A DNA stretch of 64,000 nucleotides from Haematobia irritans (lineage: Eukaryota > Arthropoda > Insecta > Diptera > Muscidae), in contig NC_134397.1 in the NCBI RefSeq assembly GCF_050003625.1, positions 227,168,537 through 227,232,536 on the forward strand. Direction: 5' to 3'. Both the position numbers and the translations under genes were made by a program. Every line of letters starts with the position of its first letter. The stretch's first letter is position 1. Below are positions 23,586 to 35,896 of this stretch, in pieces. Below the pieces are notes generated by a model. The model ran no database searches. It saw only the letters and a list, made by a program, of their open reading frames with translations, and was not told the origin of the DNA.

Positions 23586-25925
23586 TTTATACCCTCCACC
23601 ATAGGATGGGGGAATTTTAACTTTGTCATTCCGTTTGTAACACATCGAAATATTGCTCTAAGACCCTATAAAGCATACATATTCTGGGTCGTGGTAAAAT
23701 TCTGAGTCGATCTGAGCATGTCCGTCCGTCTGTTGAAATCACGCTAACTTCCGAACGAAACAAGCTATCGACTTGAAACTTGGCACAAGTAGTTGTTATT
23801 GATGTAGGTCGGGTGATACTGCAAATGGGCCATATCGGTCCACTTTTACGTATAGCCCCCATATAAACGGACCCCCAAATTTGGCTTGCAGACCCTCTAA
23901 GAGAAGCAAATTTCATCCGATCCCGCTAAATTTGGTACATGGTGTTAGTATATGGTCTTTAACAAACATGCAAAAATTGGTCCACATCGGTCCATAATTA
24001 TATATAGCCCCCATATAAACCGATCCCCAGATTTGGCTTGCGGAGCCTCTAAGAGAAGAAAATTTCATCCGATCCGGCTGAAATTTGGTACATGGTGTTA
24101 GTATATGGTCTCTAACATCTATGCAAAAATTGGTCCACATCGGTCAATAATTATATATAGCCCCCTTATATACCGATCCCCCGATTTGGCTTGCGGAGCC
24201 TTTAAGAGAAACAAATGTCATCCGATCTGCCTAAAATTTGGTACATGGTGTTAGTATATGTTCTCTAATAACTATGCAAAAATTGGTCCACATCGGTCCA
24301 TAATTGTATATAGCCCCCATATAAACCCATCCCCAGATTTGACCTCTGGAGCCTCTTGGAATAGCAAAATTCATCCGATTCGGTTGAAATTTGGTACGTG
24401 ATGTTAGTATATGGTATCCAACAACCATGCAGGAATTGGTTCATATCAGTCTATAATTATATATAACCCACATATAAACCGATCCCCAGATTTGACCTCT
24501 GGAGCCTCTTGGAAGACCAAAATTCATCTGATTCAGTTGGAATTTAGTACGTGGTATTGATATATGGCCTCAAACACCCATGCAAACATTGGTCGAAATC
24601 GGTCCATAATTATATATAGCCCCCATATAAACCGGTCCCCAAATTTGAACTCCGGAGCCTCTTGGAAGAGCAAAATTTCATCCGATCCGGCTGAAATTTG
24701 GTACATGGTGTTAGTATATGGTCTCTAACATCTATGCAAAAATTGGTCCAGATCGGTCAATAATTATATATAGCCCCCATATAAACCGATCCCCCAATTT
24801 GCTTGCGGAGCCTTTAAGAGAAGCAAATGTCATCCGATCTGAATAAAATTTGGTACATGGTGTTAGTATAAACACCATATAAACCGATCCCCAGATTTGA
24901 CCTCTGGAGCCTCTTGGAAGACCAAAATTCATCTGATTCAGTTGAAATTTGGTACTTGGTATTAATATATGACCTCAAACACCCATGCAAAAATTGGTCG
25001 AAATCGGTCCATAATTATATATTTGACCCCGGAGACTCTTGGAAGACCAAAATTCATCTGATTCAGTTGAAATTTGGTACGTGGTATTAATATATGACCT
25101 CAAACACCCATGCAAAAATTGGTCGAAATCGGTCCATAATTATATATTTATCCCCCATATAAACCGGTCCCCAAATTTGACCTCCGGAGCCTCTTGGAAG
25201 AGCAAAATTCATCCGATTCGGTTGAAATTTGGTACGTGATGTTAGTATATGGTATCCAACAACCATGCAGGAATTGGTTCATATCAGTGTATAATTATAT
25301 ATAACCCACATATAAACCGATCCCCATATTTGACCTCCGGTGCCTTTTGCAGAAGCAAAATTCATTCGATCTGGTTGAAATTTGGTATGTGGTGGCAGTA
25401 TATGATATTTAACAACCATGCCAAAAGTGGTCCATATCAGTCCATAATCATATATAGCCCCCATATAAACCGATCCCGAGATTTGGTTTTGGAGCCTCTT
25501 GGAGGAGCAAATTTCATCTGAGTCAGTTGAAATTTGATACATTGTGCTAGTATATGGCCGTTAACAACCATGCCTAACTAAGTCCATATCGGTCTATAGT
25601 TATATATAGCTCTCAGATAAATCGATCCCCAATCACACAAAAATTGGTCCATATCAAGTTCATAATTGTATATAGCCCCCATATAAACGACCCCCATATT
25701 TCAATTCTGGCTCCCTACGTACCGTGCAAAAGTCCATATCGATTCGTAATTATTTGTAGACTTACCTACACATACCCTTTTTGTCTAATATATACCACGT
25801 ATGGACTAACTCACAATTTAGAAAACGATTTAAGATACCACAACCTAAGTAATTCGATTGTGGATGACAGTCTTTCGTAGAAGTTTCTACGCTATCCATG
25901 GTGGAGGGTACATAAGACTTGTTTC
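23586..25925 (+). mobile_element. Family A element with long central tandem array
   Basis: The left subterminal TATACCCTCCACCATAGGAT, a GTCCGTCCGTCTGTTG microsatellite and TATAAACGGACCCCCAAATT lead into about twelve monomers of ~150 bp (core ATAGCCCCCATATAAACCGA, then CATCCGAT(C/T)(C/T)GG(C/T)T). The right subterminal CCATGGTGGAGGGTACATAA follows at about 25895. The terminal hairpin is deleted, leaving only ACTTGTTT. Some blocks recur as larger units, for example 24800-25020 against 25020-25140. Confidence 0.85.
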
Positions 25926-25944
25926 AATATAAATTCGTCAATAG

Positions 25945-26200
25945 TAACTTTGATACCACAGTAGTATACTTCTGTTGTATCACAGATTGCTACCCAATTC
26001 CACGTTTAGTTAAATGGCAAGGTACATTCTTTTTATATGGTTACTCTGTGCAATTCGGAGTGCCGGCAGTTTGGTCATTTCTGAAAACTCCCATTGAAAT
26101 ATTGACATCCAAATATTTAGAATCTCTTGATTCGTTATCTTGAACATGGGAGAGGCACATTTTGGATCCAACTGTCCTCTCACCAATTTAAAACATTTTT
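25945..26200 (-). repeat. Diverged tRNA-derived SINE relic
   Basis: Shows clear but decayed similarity to the SINE at 41280-41628: GATACCACAGTAGTATACTT, CACAGATTGCTACCCAATTC, TTTTTATATGGTTACTC. The tRNA-like head is lost. A further scrap of the tail (ATAGAGTCTAGTGAGCC) is at about 26232 on the other strand. Confidence 0.5.
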
Positions 26201-26249
26201 TGTTCATATTTTTAGATTATTAAAAATTGTAATGAATAGAGTCTAGTGA

Positions 26250-27000
26250 GCCAAACCCATGCTGGAGATTATGTAAGCTCCGGCCTCTGGTTCAATATAA
26301 AGCCGATTGTTTTTGTGTGTCACTAGAAATTTTATGCTAATTATTATCACTTTTTTTCATATTTGACCCAATAATATATTATGTAATAATAGCCTTGTAC
26401 CACTACCTTATAAATATGCTTATTATTTGGCTTTGATCGAAAGCCGGTTACAAACCAGAATATTCTGCCTATTATTAGCAAGAAATTAATTAAGTTAATG
26501 AATATCAAGAAAAGAATTTCAATCAATTTACAACAACGTTGTGATTCAATAATAAGATGAAGAAATTAAATGAAATGCGAAAAATTTCATGGAAGAGAAG
26601 GGGCTGAGGTTTTACACACAAAGTATCCAGGGAAGAAATAAGCAAATCAAGTTGCGCATACGCACTTGCCTTTTGTTCGACTAGGTTCTGTGGTACTTTT
26701 TTTCTTTTTCTTACCACTTTCTTACACGAAACTTAATCGAGAGATAGTTTTTTTCTTGGGTTTCTGTTTTGCGTGCTAGAATATGGAGATCAATGACGTC
26801 TGGCTGGGGTCCAGAAACATACAAAAGCCCCTGCAAGTAGTTGGAAAGTTTATTTCAAAACAATCCACAAGCATTAAAGCAAGCATTATTGTGGCTCTCT
26901 CTCACATTTATGAATAAATGCAAATAAGTTTTGTTCTTAAAAAAAATTAAACTTAACAAAAAAGATATAAGTGTTGAAACAAAAATAGTTATTCAAAAAC
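26250..27000 (+). promoter_or_regulatory. Probable Eh upstream regulatory region
   Basis: About 750 bp of non-repetitive DNA immediately upstream of the Eh TATA box. No specific factor site can be assigned with confidence. It includes AATCAATGACGTCTGGC-like sequence with a TGACGTC core (CRE-type) at about 26794. Its role is inferred only from position; Eh in Drosophila is expressed in a single pair of ventromedial brain neurons. Confidence 0.4.
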
Positions 27001-27047
27001 TATAAAAGGCGTAGAAAATATATTTTAATATTTGGAAAAACTTTTAG
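27001..27047 (+). promoter_or_regulatory. Eh: Eh core promoter and non-coding first exon
   Basis: TATAAAAG lies at 27001-27008. Transcription should start near 27030. The short leader ends at TTTTAG|GTAATT, with a splice donor at 27048-27049, and an acceptor TTTCTTTTAG ends at 27141, eight bases before the ATG. The 94-bp intron between them would make the first exon fully non-coding. Confidence 0.65.
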
Positions 27048-27149
27048 GTAATTGTGTTATTTATAGATTTGATATTTAAAGATTTAAATATATATTTTTT
27101 ACATAATTTTAATGTTTTCCGTTTTTTTTTATTTCTTTTAGCCTACAAA

Positions 27150-27524
27150 ATGTTCTCCTCAAAATCAATTGCCATTACCTTAGCCATATTTGCCATATGT
27201 TTTACTCTAATGGAAGAAAGTCATGCCATGCCTTCCATAAATCATTACGGCAAACGTTTTGGTAAGTATTTCCCTCTCATCTCATTTACTTAAAAATCCA
27301 TATAACTTTCTCTTATTTAAAAATTGTTTTTTTTTTCAGATTCCATGTCGGGCATTGATTACATACAAATTTGTCTAAACAATTGTGCTCAGTGTAAGAA
27401 AATGTTTGGTGACTATTTCCAAGGTCAAACCTGTGCTGAATCTTGCCTTAAATTCAAGGGCAAGGCCATACCAGATTGTGAAGATCTACCTTCGATAGCA
27501 CCATTTCTAAATACTTTGGAATAA
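27150..27524 (+). CDS. Eh: Eclosion hormone precursor (exons 27150-27261 and 27340-27524)
   Basis: Encodes a 98-residue preprohormone of the insect eclosion hormone family, the neuropeptide that triggers ecdysis behaviour together with ETH and acts through a receptor guanylyl cyclase. A hydrophobic signal peptide of about 26 residues ends at ESHA, then MPSINHYGKRF. The intron (27262-27339, GTAAGT...TTTTCAG) splits the codon for the Asp of FDSMSGIDY. The second exon has the six cysteines in family order (CLNNCAQC, QTCAESC, IPDC), the conserved GDYFQGQTC and KGKAIPDCEDLPSIAPF, and ends FLNTLE. Length and sequence fit Drosophila Eh (97 residues) closely. The ATG is the only Met before the signal peptide and follows CAAA. 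No frameshift or lesion. A candidate poly(A) signal AATAAA is at 28008-28013. Confidence 0.97.
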
Positions 27525-28191
27525 ATTCCCCAGATTGGAAGAAAATTATTGATTCTGGTTGATATGTTGATACGATGTGATGAAGATATGATGACGATAT
27601 GATTATGATTTCGTTACTGATGCTGATGATATTATGATACGTAAACATGTGTGACCCTATTAGCAGCGCCTTTTAGTTTCGGTGATGTTTGTAAGGTCAT
27701 TTAACATTTCTTTTGGTTGTTTTTTTACAACCATTTACCATTAATTTAGCTGTGATTTTGTAAATTATTTAATTTTTATTTTCATTCGTGCTTATTATAT
27801 TTATTTATTGAATTATTGCCTATTACATTTATTAAGTATTCGCTTGACTCAGGCTTTATTTTAAGTTTATATGGTTTAATTAACCATTTCATGATCATGA
27901 TGTGCCAAATATAGCATTTAATAATAGTTCCTTAATATTTGTTTTTGCATAAGTTTATGTTTATGAAAAAAAAAAATGTGTAAAATATTTTTTTTGTTTT
28001 TGTGGAAAATAAAAATATATATGCAAAATGTGAAAAGAACTTGGTTGGAATTGTGTTTGAAATTTTGAATGGAATATTTTATGTGAAAAAAAACTGAGTA
28101 ATTAAACGTGTGAAACCCCACAGCCAAAGAAAAAATCTAAATATAGAATTGGAATTTTTATTGCATTAGTGTAATAACAAAACGAAAACAA
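27525..28191 (+). other. Eh 3' flanking region
   Basis: AT-rich, non-repetitive DNA after the Eh stop, probably 3' UTR for at least the first part. It contains a GATGATGATATTATGATA-like region near 27620 and AATAAA at 28008. The next repeat starts at 28192. Confidence 0.5.
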
Positions 28192-28860
28192 AGACAAGTA
28201 AATACGGCCGAAAGTTCGGCCAGGCCGAATCTTATGTACTCTCTATCATGGATTGCATACAAAATTCTACTAATGACTATTATTCACAATCGAAGTATCC
28301 GAATCGAGTTCATGGCAATAATTACTAATGGCAAAGTCTTCTATCATTGTCTTCAAAATTGTATGATGAACATGTTAGATACAACAAGTATATACGGCCA
28401 TAAGTTCGGCCAGGCCGGATCTTATGTACCCTCCACCATGGATTGCGTAGAAACTTCTACGAAAGTCATCCACAAATTTCCACTCACTCGGATGAAATTT
28501 GCTCCTCCAAGAGGCTCCAAAACCAAATCTCGGGATCGGTTTATATGGGGGCTATAAATGATTATGGACTGATATGGACCACTTTTGGACCATGGTTCTT
28601 AAATATCATATACTACCACCACGTATCAAATTTCAACCAGATCGGATGAATTTTGCTTCTCCAAAAGGCACCGGAGGTCAAATTTGGCGATCGGTTTATA
28701 TGGGAGCTATATATAATTATGGAGTGATAGGAACCAATTCCTGCATGGTTGTTGGACATCATATACTAACATCACGAAATTTCAACCGAATGGGGAGAAT
28801 TTTGCTCTTCCTAGGTGCTCCGGAAGTCAAATCTGGGGATCGGTTTATATGGGGCACATA
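28192..28860 (-). mobile_element. Family A element, truncated, with duplicated terminus
   Basis: Two copies of the family A terminus lie in a row: GTTCGGCCAGGCCGAATCTT at about 28212 and again at about 28403 (GTTCGGCCAGGCCGGATC). They are followed by CCACCATGGATTGCGTAGAA and about three monomers. The array stops abruptly at 28860 and the left subterminal end is missing. Confidence 0.75.
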
Positions 28861-29185
28861 AGCGTAGGAAGGCCTCTGGGGAGGGGGCTTGGAAAAAAAT
28901 TTTAGCCCCCCCCCCCAGAATTTGAAAACCTATTTACGATTTTATATTTTTATAAAAGTTAAACAAGTATATACTCGTACAACGCACAAAGTTCCACTAA
29001 AGACTTTCATGCACAATCGAATTACTTGGGTTGTGGTAGAAGTCTGATATTTATGAAATAAAGCTGTGGTTGAACTTATGATTTAGTTGAATAAAAAATA
29101 GTAATTGATATTAAAACTATTCTTTCATCAATTAATATCTTAATAATGCTGCAAAAAAGCGCCGCCAAAAAAGAAGTGAAAATGT
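28861..29185. other. Mixed repeat scraps
   Basis: Contains a C run of about 13 at 28905-28917, a small family A terminal scrap (AACAAGTATATACTCGTACA and CAATCGAATTACTTGGGTTG, 28975-29035) and AT-rich filler. Confidence 0.5.
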
Positions 29186-31138
29186 TCTTTTTGGGTCTGG
29201 AAGTGGTACAAAATTGGCGGAGAAGCGATGAATGTAATATGAACTTGTCATAGAACGAATGTCCACCGTTTCAACAAACCGTTGCAATGAATTTGCGTCA
29301 CTTCTTAAGGTGTGATCCGAATTCAGTGTTTTGATTGTGAATTAAAAATTTTGTGATATTTTCTCAAATAAATAATTTTTATACTTTTTTATAATTTTTA
29401 ATACATTCTAACGCTTGTTTGAAACGTTTTCCCTCGAATATTTTCAAATATTATCGATTTTTCTATAATGGATTTAGCATTTTTGTGGCAAAATTTGAAT
29501 AATTTGTACCATTTTATTTATTCTTACTCTTTTTTTAAACTATTGGAAAAAAGAAAACAAAAAATTATGCACACCCAGAAAAAAGTGACCCCTTCTTTAA
29601 GTTAAAATGAACTCATTGTGAAGAAAGTTGAACTTCGTATAGCGCCAAAGACATTTTTATTTGTTTGAGCGATGTGATTTTCGTAGAAATTAGGAATAAT
29701 GCATTCCATATATTAGTTAACATTTTCCTATATTTATATACCACTATACTACAGAATGAAAAAATTTAACTAATTTGAATTCATATATGGAATGATTTTA
29801 TTGAAATTTTTTCATTCATTTCGACAAATCTTACACATTTGTGGTAAAACTTTTACTTCATAATTAGAACTGCTTACCTTAGTTTTTAAATACAATTTTA
29901 TTTATTTCTATAAGCAATTTTATCTTCAATAAAAGACATGTTTTATTAATATATTGAATATATTTATTAAGAATCAACAGCATCGAATCTCTTTGAAATA
30001 TTAATTTATTATTCCACTATTTCCAATTTCCGTGTGATATTATCAACTGTAAAACGCACTTTTTCTTCTTCTTGTACTTTTCACTTTTAATAAGTTGCTG
30101 CCTAACGATTTTGTCCTCCTTTTACAATTTCAATACCTACAAATATAAAAAATCATAAAACATTTTTGTTGCAAAAGGTTAGCGTCACTGAATATTACCT
30201 GATAATTGAAGATTCCAAAATGAAGACAAATGAAAGGGTTGTTATTCTGCTGGTGTTTTCTTTCTTTATATACCATCACGAACATTGATAGATTTATTTT
30301 CAAAAAACGAAAATTTTTCTCACTAATTTAAAATAATAAATATTTTATATATTTTATTTGTTATTTATTATATTATTTTGCAATATTATTTTTTAACAAT
30401 CTTTCCGTATACCACAACAACGCGATTCCAACTAAAAAACAACCCACGCGCAAACATATCGATTACACCCACGCGCAAACACATCGATTGCGATGACAGG
30501 TATCGATTACAGGTAGACAATAGAAATATAGGAAAATTTGCTATATTCTAACAAGTGTGTTTCCTTAAGTTTTGATTGGATTGCATACTTCTTAGTACGA
30601 ATGAACTAAAATATTTTTCTATGCCAAGTGTTGTTCGTATGTATGAAAAACTTTCTATTATAAAGGAAGTCGAAATTATCATTTTATAAGAAATTTTACT
30701 AATTTTGAGGAAACTTGGTTTTAGTTCGGTTTTTGTTTATTTTTACGAATGCTTTGTTATCGGTGAATAAAATTTTCTTTTTCAGTAGTAAATTCTTATA
30801 CCCAGCGAAGAAAATAGTATGAGTAAAATTCCATGCCTTATTCTAGTTAATGAACTATTCCTAACTGCTTACAGTTTAGGATTTTTTTACTGAAACTAGT
30901 AAATTTTATTATTTTTCACAAAAATTTACCTTAATGGAAATAAAATGGATAAACTATATTGATGAAAATTTTTTCCTTTAGTTTCGAAGGCACTTTTTTC
31001 TGGGTGCATTAAAATATAAAAAAATGAAGTAAAAATAAACTTCCTGTGTAGTTAAAATAGTTAACTTCTTTGTGAAGACATTTTTGGAAGTGCTTTTAAA
31101 GTTGTGCCTTTAGAACAACTCCCAATTTTTTGCTCGGA
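29186..31138 (+). repeat. Dispersed repeat family G, copy 2, split by a TIR element
   Basis: 29186-29571 and 31007-31138 together match copies at 60070-60597 and 1923-2340 (minus). Landmarks are GGAAGTGGTACAAAATT, AGGTGTGATCCGAATTCAGT, then AACTTCCTGTGTAGTTAAAA and the end CAATTTTTTGCTCGGA. The two halves join cleanly once 29572-31006 and one CA are removed. Confidence 0.8.
29572..31006 (+). mobile_element. 1.4-kb non-autonomous TIR element, copy 2
   Basis: The same element as 19943-21349, 1435 bp, ends CACCCAGAAAAAAGTG and CACTTTTTTCTGGGTG. It is inserted in family G with CA on both sides (29570-29571, 31007-31008). The family G copy at 60070-60597 has a single CA at the matching place, which supports a 2-bp target duplication. 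Confidence 0.88.
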
Positions 31139-31152
31139 AAAGTGTGGAACTA

Positions 31153-31586
31153 CCCTACGGGAAATGGATCAACCACAGAACTGCTACAGGACTAGTCCCT
31201 GGTGTGTACGGACCAGTCCCAGTTCTGATCAAAACGTATGGAAGGGACCGTCCACTTTAACATGGGTTTGTCATTGACGGAGTAAACTTACATTTTAGGA
31301 CGCGTCTTGGACTCATCCCAAAGGACACGTCCTGGGACAATTTAGCAGGAGCAACCCATAAACAGGTCCTCAGAAACCAGTCTCGGACAAACTCTTAGAA
31401 ATCTCTTTCAATTTGGGCTCCTAATCGAACCCGAAATGGAAAAAAAAAACTTTTGAAATATGTCGAACAAAAGGTTATTCTGATAATTTTATTTCACTAA
31501 ATGTGAAAATTGCAACTAACTGGAGCACAGGTACCAGTTCTGTGATAGGTCCGTCAGTGGCAATTTGCACCAATTTCCCCGTAGGG
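31153..31586. mobile_element. MITE with CCCTACGGGGAAAT-type ends
   Basis: A 434-bp element from CCCTACGGGAAATGG to AATTTCCCCGTAGGG, flanked by TA (31151-31152, 31587-31588). The interior is unusually GC-rich for this window, with ACCAGTCCCAGTTCTGATCA and GGGACTAGTCC-like motifs. No ORF. Confidence 0.75.
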
Positions 31587-31739
31587 TACTTTTAGTTGCT
31601 TTATTATAAATTGATTGTCGAGTTATTTTGATGTCTATTTTTTATTCAATTGTATGAAATAAAACATTAGTTGAACCTATAAGTTCAGTCTATAAAGTTT
31701 TATATAGGGAGCTATAGCCTCCCCCTAGGAAAATTGTCT

Positions 31740-32662
31740 AGCTACGCTAATGATGGGACATATATATAATTATGGACCGATATCGACCAATTTTTGCATG
31801 GGTGTTTGAGGACATATATTAACATCACGTACCAAATTTCAACTGAATCAGATGAATTTTGGTCTTCCACGAGGCTCCGGAGGTCAAATCTGGTGTTCGG
31901 TTTATATAGGGGGGCTATTATGGACCGATATATGGGAGGCTATTATGGACCGATATGGACCAATTTTTGCATGGTCATTAGAGACCATATACTAACATCA
32001 TGTACCAAATTTCAGCCGGATCGGATGAAATTTGCTTCTCTTAGAGGCTCCGCAAGCCAAATCGGGGGATCGGTTTATATGGGGGCTATATATAATTAGT
32101 GACCGATGTGGACCAATTTTTGCATGGTCATTAGAGACCATATACTAACATCATGTACCAAATTTCAGCCGGATCGGATGAAATTTGTTTCTCTCAGAGG
32201 CCTTGCAAGCCAAATCGGGGGATCGGTTTATATGGGGGCTATACATAATTATGGACCGATGTGGACCAATTTTTGCATGGTTGTTAGAGACCGTATTCTA
32301 ACACCATGTACCAAATTTCAGCCGGATCGGATGAAATGTGCTTCTCTTAGAGGCCTCGCAAGCCAAATTTGGGGGTCCGTTTATATGGGGGCTACACGTA
32401 AAAGTGGACCGATATGGCCCATTTGCAATACCATCCGACCTACATCTATAACAACTGTTTGTGCCTAGTTTCATGTCGATAGCTTGTTTCGTTCGGAAGT
32501 TAGCGTGATTTCAACAGACGGACGGACATGCTTAGATCGACTCAGAATTTCACTACGACCCAGAATATATATACTTTATGGGGTCTTAGATCAATACTTC
32601 GATGTGTTACAAACGGGATGACAAAGTTAATATACCCCCCATCCTATGGTGGAGGGTATAAA
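31740..32662 (-). mobile_element. Family A element, left-end part
   Basis: About five monomers (TATATGGGGGCTATATATAA, GGATCGGATGAAATTTGCTT) followed by the family A left-end block in reverse: ACAGACGGACGGACATGCTT, ATATACTTTATGGGGTCTTA, CATCCTATGGTGGAGGGTAT. The hairpin end is missing. Confidence 0.85.
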
Positions 32663-33056
32663 AAATAAAAATTATTGTAATTTTCAAAACCTTCTCAAAA
32701 AAACTTCTTTGGAAGTGAAAAAGTCAAACGGAACAGGTTCAAATCGCAGCGGGGATGAATTTTTTTTATTATTATTTTTTTACGTTTTTTATTGATTTTC
32801 TATTCTTTTTTGTGAAATTTAATTGTCCAAAACTAAAATTTTCACTTCAAACGACCTAATGCAGTACTTTCTAAGACTTGTCCTAAAGGACTTCATCGGA
32901 AGTGAAAAAAAAACGATAGGAGATCCTGGGATGCGCTTTAAAAGAAACGTTTGTGGGTTCGTCCAAAAGGACTGCATCGGAAGTGGAAAAAAAACTTTAT
33001 GGGGGATTCCGGAATGCACTTTAAAAGAAATGATTGTGGAACAACTTTAATTTTTT
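32663..33056. repeat. Repeat with ~81-bp internal direct duplication
   Basis: AAAGGACTTCATCGGAAGTG at about 32887 recurs as AAAGGACTGCATCGGAAGTG at about 32968, each followed by an A run and GCACTTTAAAAGAAA-type sequence. The end TTTTTTTGCTGGAATA resembles the end of family G. A GGTTCAAATC B-box-like motif lies at about 32741. Confidence 0.6.
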
Positions 33057-33629
33057 TTTGCTGGAATATTATGATTCAGCGATTATCTCTAAATTTATTT
33101 ATTTGCTTTTAAATAAATTATTTAAGCGTTAAAAGATAAGTTTGGTTGTCTAAAATTTCATTCCTTAGAAAAGAAAACTCATTTTTCAGTGGATATAAAT
33201 GTAATCATATGGGTTATTAAATTATTTGTAAAATTTATCTACTAGAACTGCATCACTTTGTTCTTTGAATTTTAGAGATATACTTTAACGAAACTTGTGC
33301 TGGGTAATTTTATTTGTTATTTCATGAATACATCGAATATGTAATATTTTTTGAAGAGACGGACGGAAGGACGTCAGCCTATGGTGGCGGTGAAAAATGA
33401 ACGTGTATAATATCGTCAAATGCGAAGGTCAGTTCCAGCTAATTTTTCAATTCAATTTTATTTAAAGCTGTCTCTTTGTAAAACTTTTAATAATTTCGTC
33501 ATTCAAGTCAATTCATTCAATTCCAGTAACTCGAAATTTTCTATTAACACGTTTTAGAATTTATGAAATTGTATAAAGATTATTATTTTTTAATGATTGT
33601 TAGTCATCAATTATGTGGATAAAAAGTCC
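33057..33629. other. AT-rich DNA with no recognised feature
   Basis: No gene or clear element. A GACGGACGGAAGGACG stretch at about 33358 recalls the microsatellite of families A-D but has no monomers beside it. Confidence 0.4.
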
Positions 33630-34080
33630 TCAATATTAAAAAAAATAAAAACGTAAAAAAGGAAATTGCAAGGAATTTCCTTTTTAAGACATTCTTGGAA
33701 TATGCAAGGTCTGCGGCCGAAAAATTTGTGGGCACAGGGCTTCAATACTCTCTTTAGGACCTTTTCTCGACATTTATTTATTTTGACCCCACTATCGATG
33801 AATACGAGCCGTTCGGCCGCCCACACAATTATCAGTGGCAGTGCTCGATGTCTGTTATCCTGTCGTAGGTGTAAATTTTCAGCTGACCTCTTTGGCAAGT
33901 GAACCCGAACGTTATGTTTGTTCAATTTGGAATGGCTTCTTATCGGAGAAAACGAAATTCGGCAACTTAGGCCACTTCAAATTTCACATCACCGGTTTTT
34001 TTTGTGCCCTTTTTGGACCCGATGCAAAACAGTTAGTAGCGAGAAATGGTACGAAAAACAAAAGATATATTTACATTTAA
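33630..34080 (-). pseudogene. Tc1/mariner-superfamily transposase remnant
   Basis: Minus-strand frames give the fragments FIDSGVKIN, REKVLKRVLKP, AHKFFGRRP and, upstream, HLPKRSAENLHLR, in the order typical of a Tc1-type transposase catalytic domain. The segment that should hold the second Asp (between GRRPCIFQ and ECLKKEIP) is deleted and there are several frame breaks. It is dead. Confidence 0.7.
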
Positions 34081-34159
34081 ATGTTGGAGGGCTCCAACTT
34101 ATGGGTTTCGACCCAAATATAAAGCAATGCCACAATCACGCTTGAATTTCGACACAAAT

Positions 34160-34717
34160 TACTTTATTTCCAAATGCGGTAGCTCAAAATGCTTTTGCAA
34201 CATTTTAAAGAATAAAATGGAACTGGAATAAATCTTCGAGGTCATAGATTTGTTACGAAGCACCGCGATCGTATTTTTGGACCATTTCTTTGGACCAATG
34301 AAGACGAGCCTTTTTTGAGCGATTGACAAATTATGTGGATTATAACGCGAACAATTTTTTTTTATGGTCAAATGTACGAAGGTCACAGTGTTGGCTTTAG
34401 TTGACTCAATCTCACGATAAGTCCCATGAAGATCTTGATCAGTTGGCAAATATCATCAATGTTTTCTGGAACATTAACTGATTTTGGACGACCTTCACGA
34501 AATTCGTCTTGGACTGAAGTAAGACCTTGGTTGAATTCACCATATCATCGATAAACTCTGATCCTTGACAAAGCTTCATCGCCAAAAACTGAATTATGGA
34601 CTGCTTTAAAGTATAAAAAAATATGAAAATATCTTTTGGACGATATGAAGCTTTTAAGTGTCTGTAAACAACACAAATAATGCTCGTATGTCAAAAGATT
34701 TTGAGTTCGTATAACCT
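34160..34717 (-). pseudogene. Mariner transposase remnant, N-terminal half
   Basis: On the minus strand, from the TIR-like end GGTTATACGAACTCAAAATC at 34717, frames give DEFREGRPKSVNVPENIDDI, TYREIES, CSRYNPHNLSIAQK and KKWSK. These are the DNA-binding half of a mariner transposase. Multiple stops and frameshifts. The DDE region is absent. Confidence 0.7.
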
Positions 34718-35896
34718 AGGGCTCTATAAATCGAAAATCGATTATTCGAATTTTGGCATGAAAATCTAAAAACGTCGAAAAAAGTAACCTAAAAATAATC
34801 GCAAAATCGATTTTAGATTTTCAACTAATTTTGAATTTTGACTATCAAAAATCGATTTTAATGTTTTATTCATTGGTGTCAATCGAATTAAAATGTACCT
34901 AGATGTACGGAAACGAGTAGGGATCTATAAATCGAAAATCGATTATTCGAATTTTGGTATGAAAATCTAAAAAAGTCTAACAGCCATTTTCATGTAGCTC
35001 CGTTAGGCTTTAACTGCCAGTTAACAGAAAGTAAATTGAATATATCATGTCTCAGGTTAACTTTAACTGAAAAATTTCCGTCATTTAAGTTCCTAACTGG
35101 CCTATAGAATATAAAGGCAAGATGACAGCTTCGTCCATAATACGGTTTAAAAGTTGGTTAGTTAACGGAACACTAACGGAGCTTTATGAAATTGGGGGTA
35201 AATCGATTATTATGCTAAAAAATATTCGTAAAAACGATTTTAGATGTTCAACTTATTTTTAATCGATCGATTTTATATGTTCAACTTCTATTTGATTTTG
35301 ACTATCAAAATTCGATTGTAGTGTTTTATTCATTGGTTTCAATTAAATTGAAATGTACCTAGATGTAAGGAAACGAGCACATATTTCTTAATTTTTTTAT
35401 ATAGAATTCTATTCGCAAAAAGAATAAAAATTCGGATTTGATTAAATAAAATATCAAATAAATATGTGGAAAGGAATCCTTTGTGTTTTCAAATTCTTTG
35501 AAATTATACGGGTAATTATTTGGGGAAATAATGATAAATGATTTGTACATGTTAAAATTTTTATATTGAACATTTTAAAAATATATTAAAAAAAAAATAT
35601 AAAAAATAATTTTTATACCCTCATTTGGCTTGCAAACCCTCTAAGAGAAGCAAATTTCATCCGATCTGGCTGAAATTTGGTACACGGTATTAGTATATGG
35701 ACCCTAACAATCATGCACAATTTGGTCCACATCGCTCCATAATTATATATAGCCCCCATATAAACCGATCCCCCGATTTGGTTTTCGGAGCCTTTAAGAG
35801 AAGCAAATTTCATCCGATTCGGCTGATATTTGGTACATGGTGTTAGTACATGTTCTTTAAAAACCATGCAAAAATTGGTCCACATCGGTTCATAAT

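Noticed and set aside
26523..26717. 64-codon minus-strand frame upstream of Eh
   Set aside because: Short, unrecognised and within the likely Eh control region.
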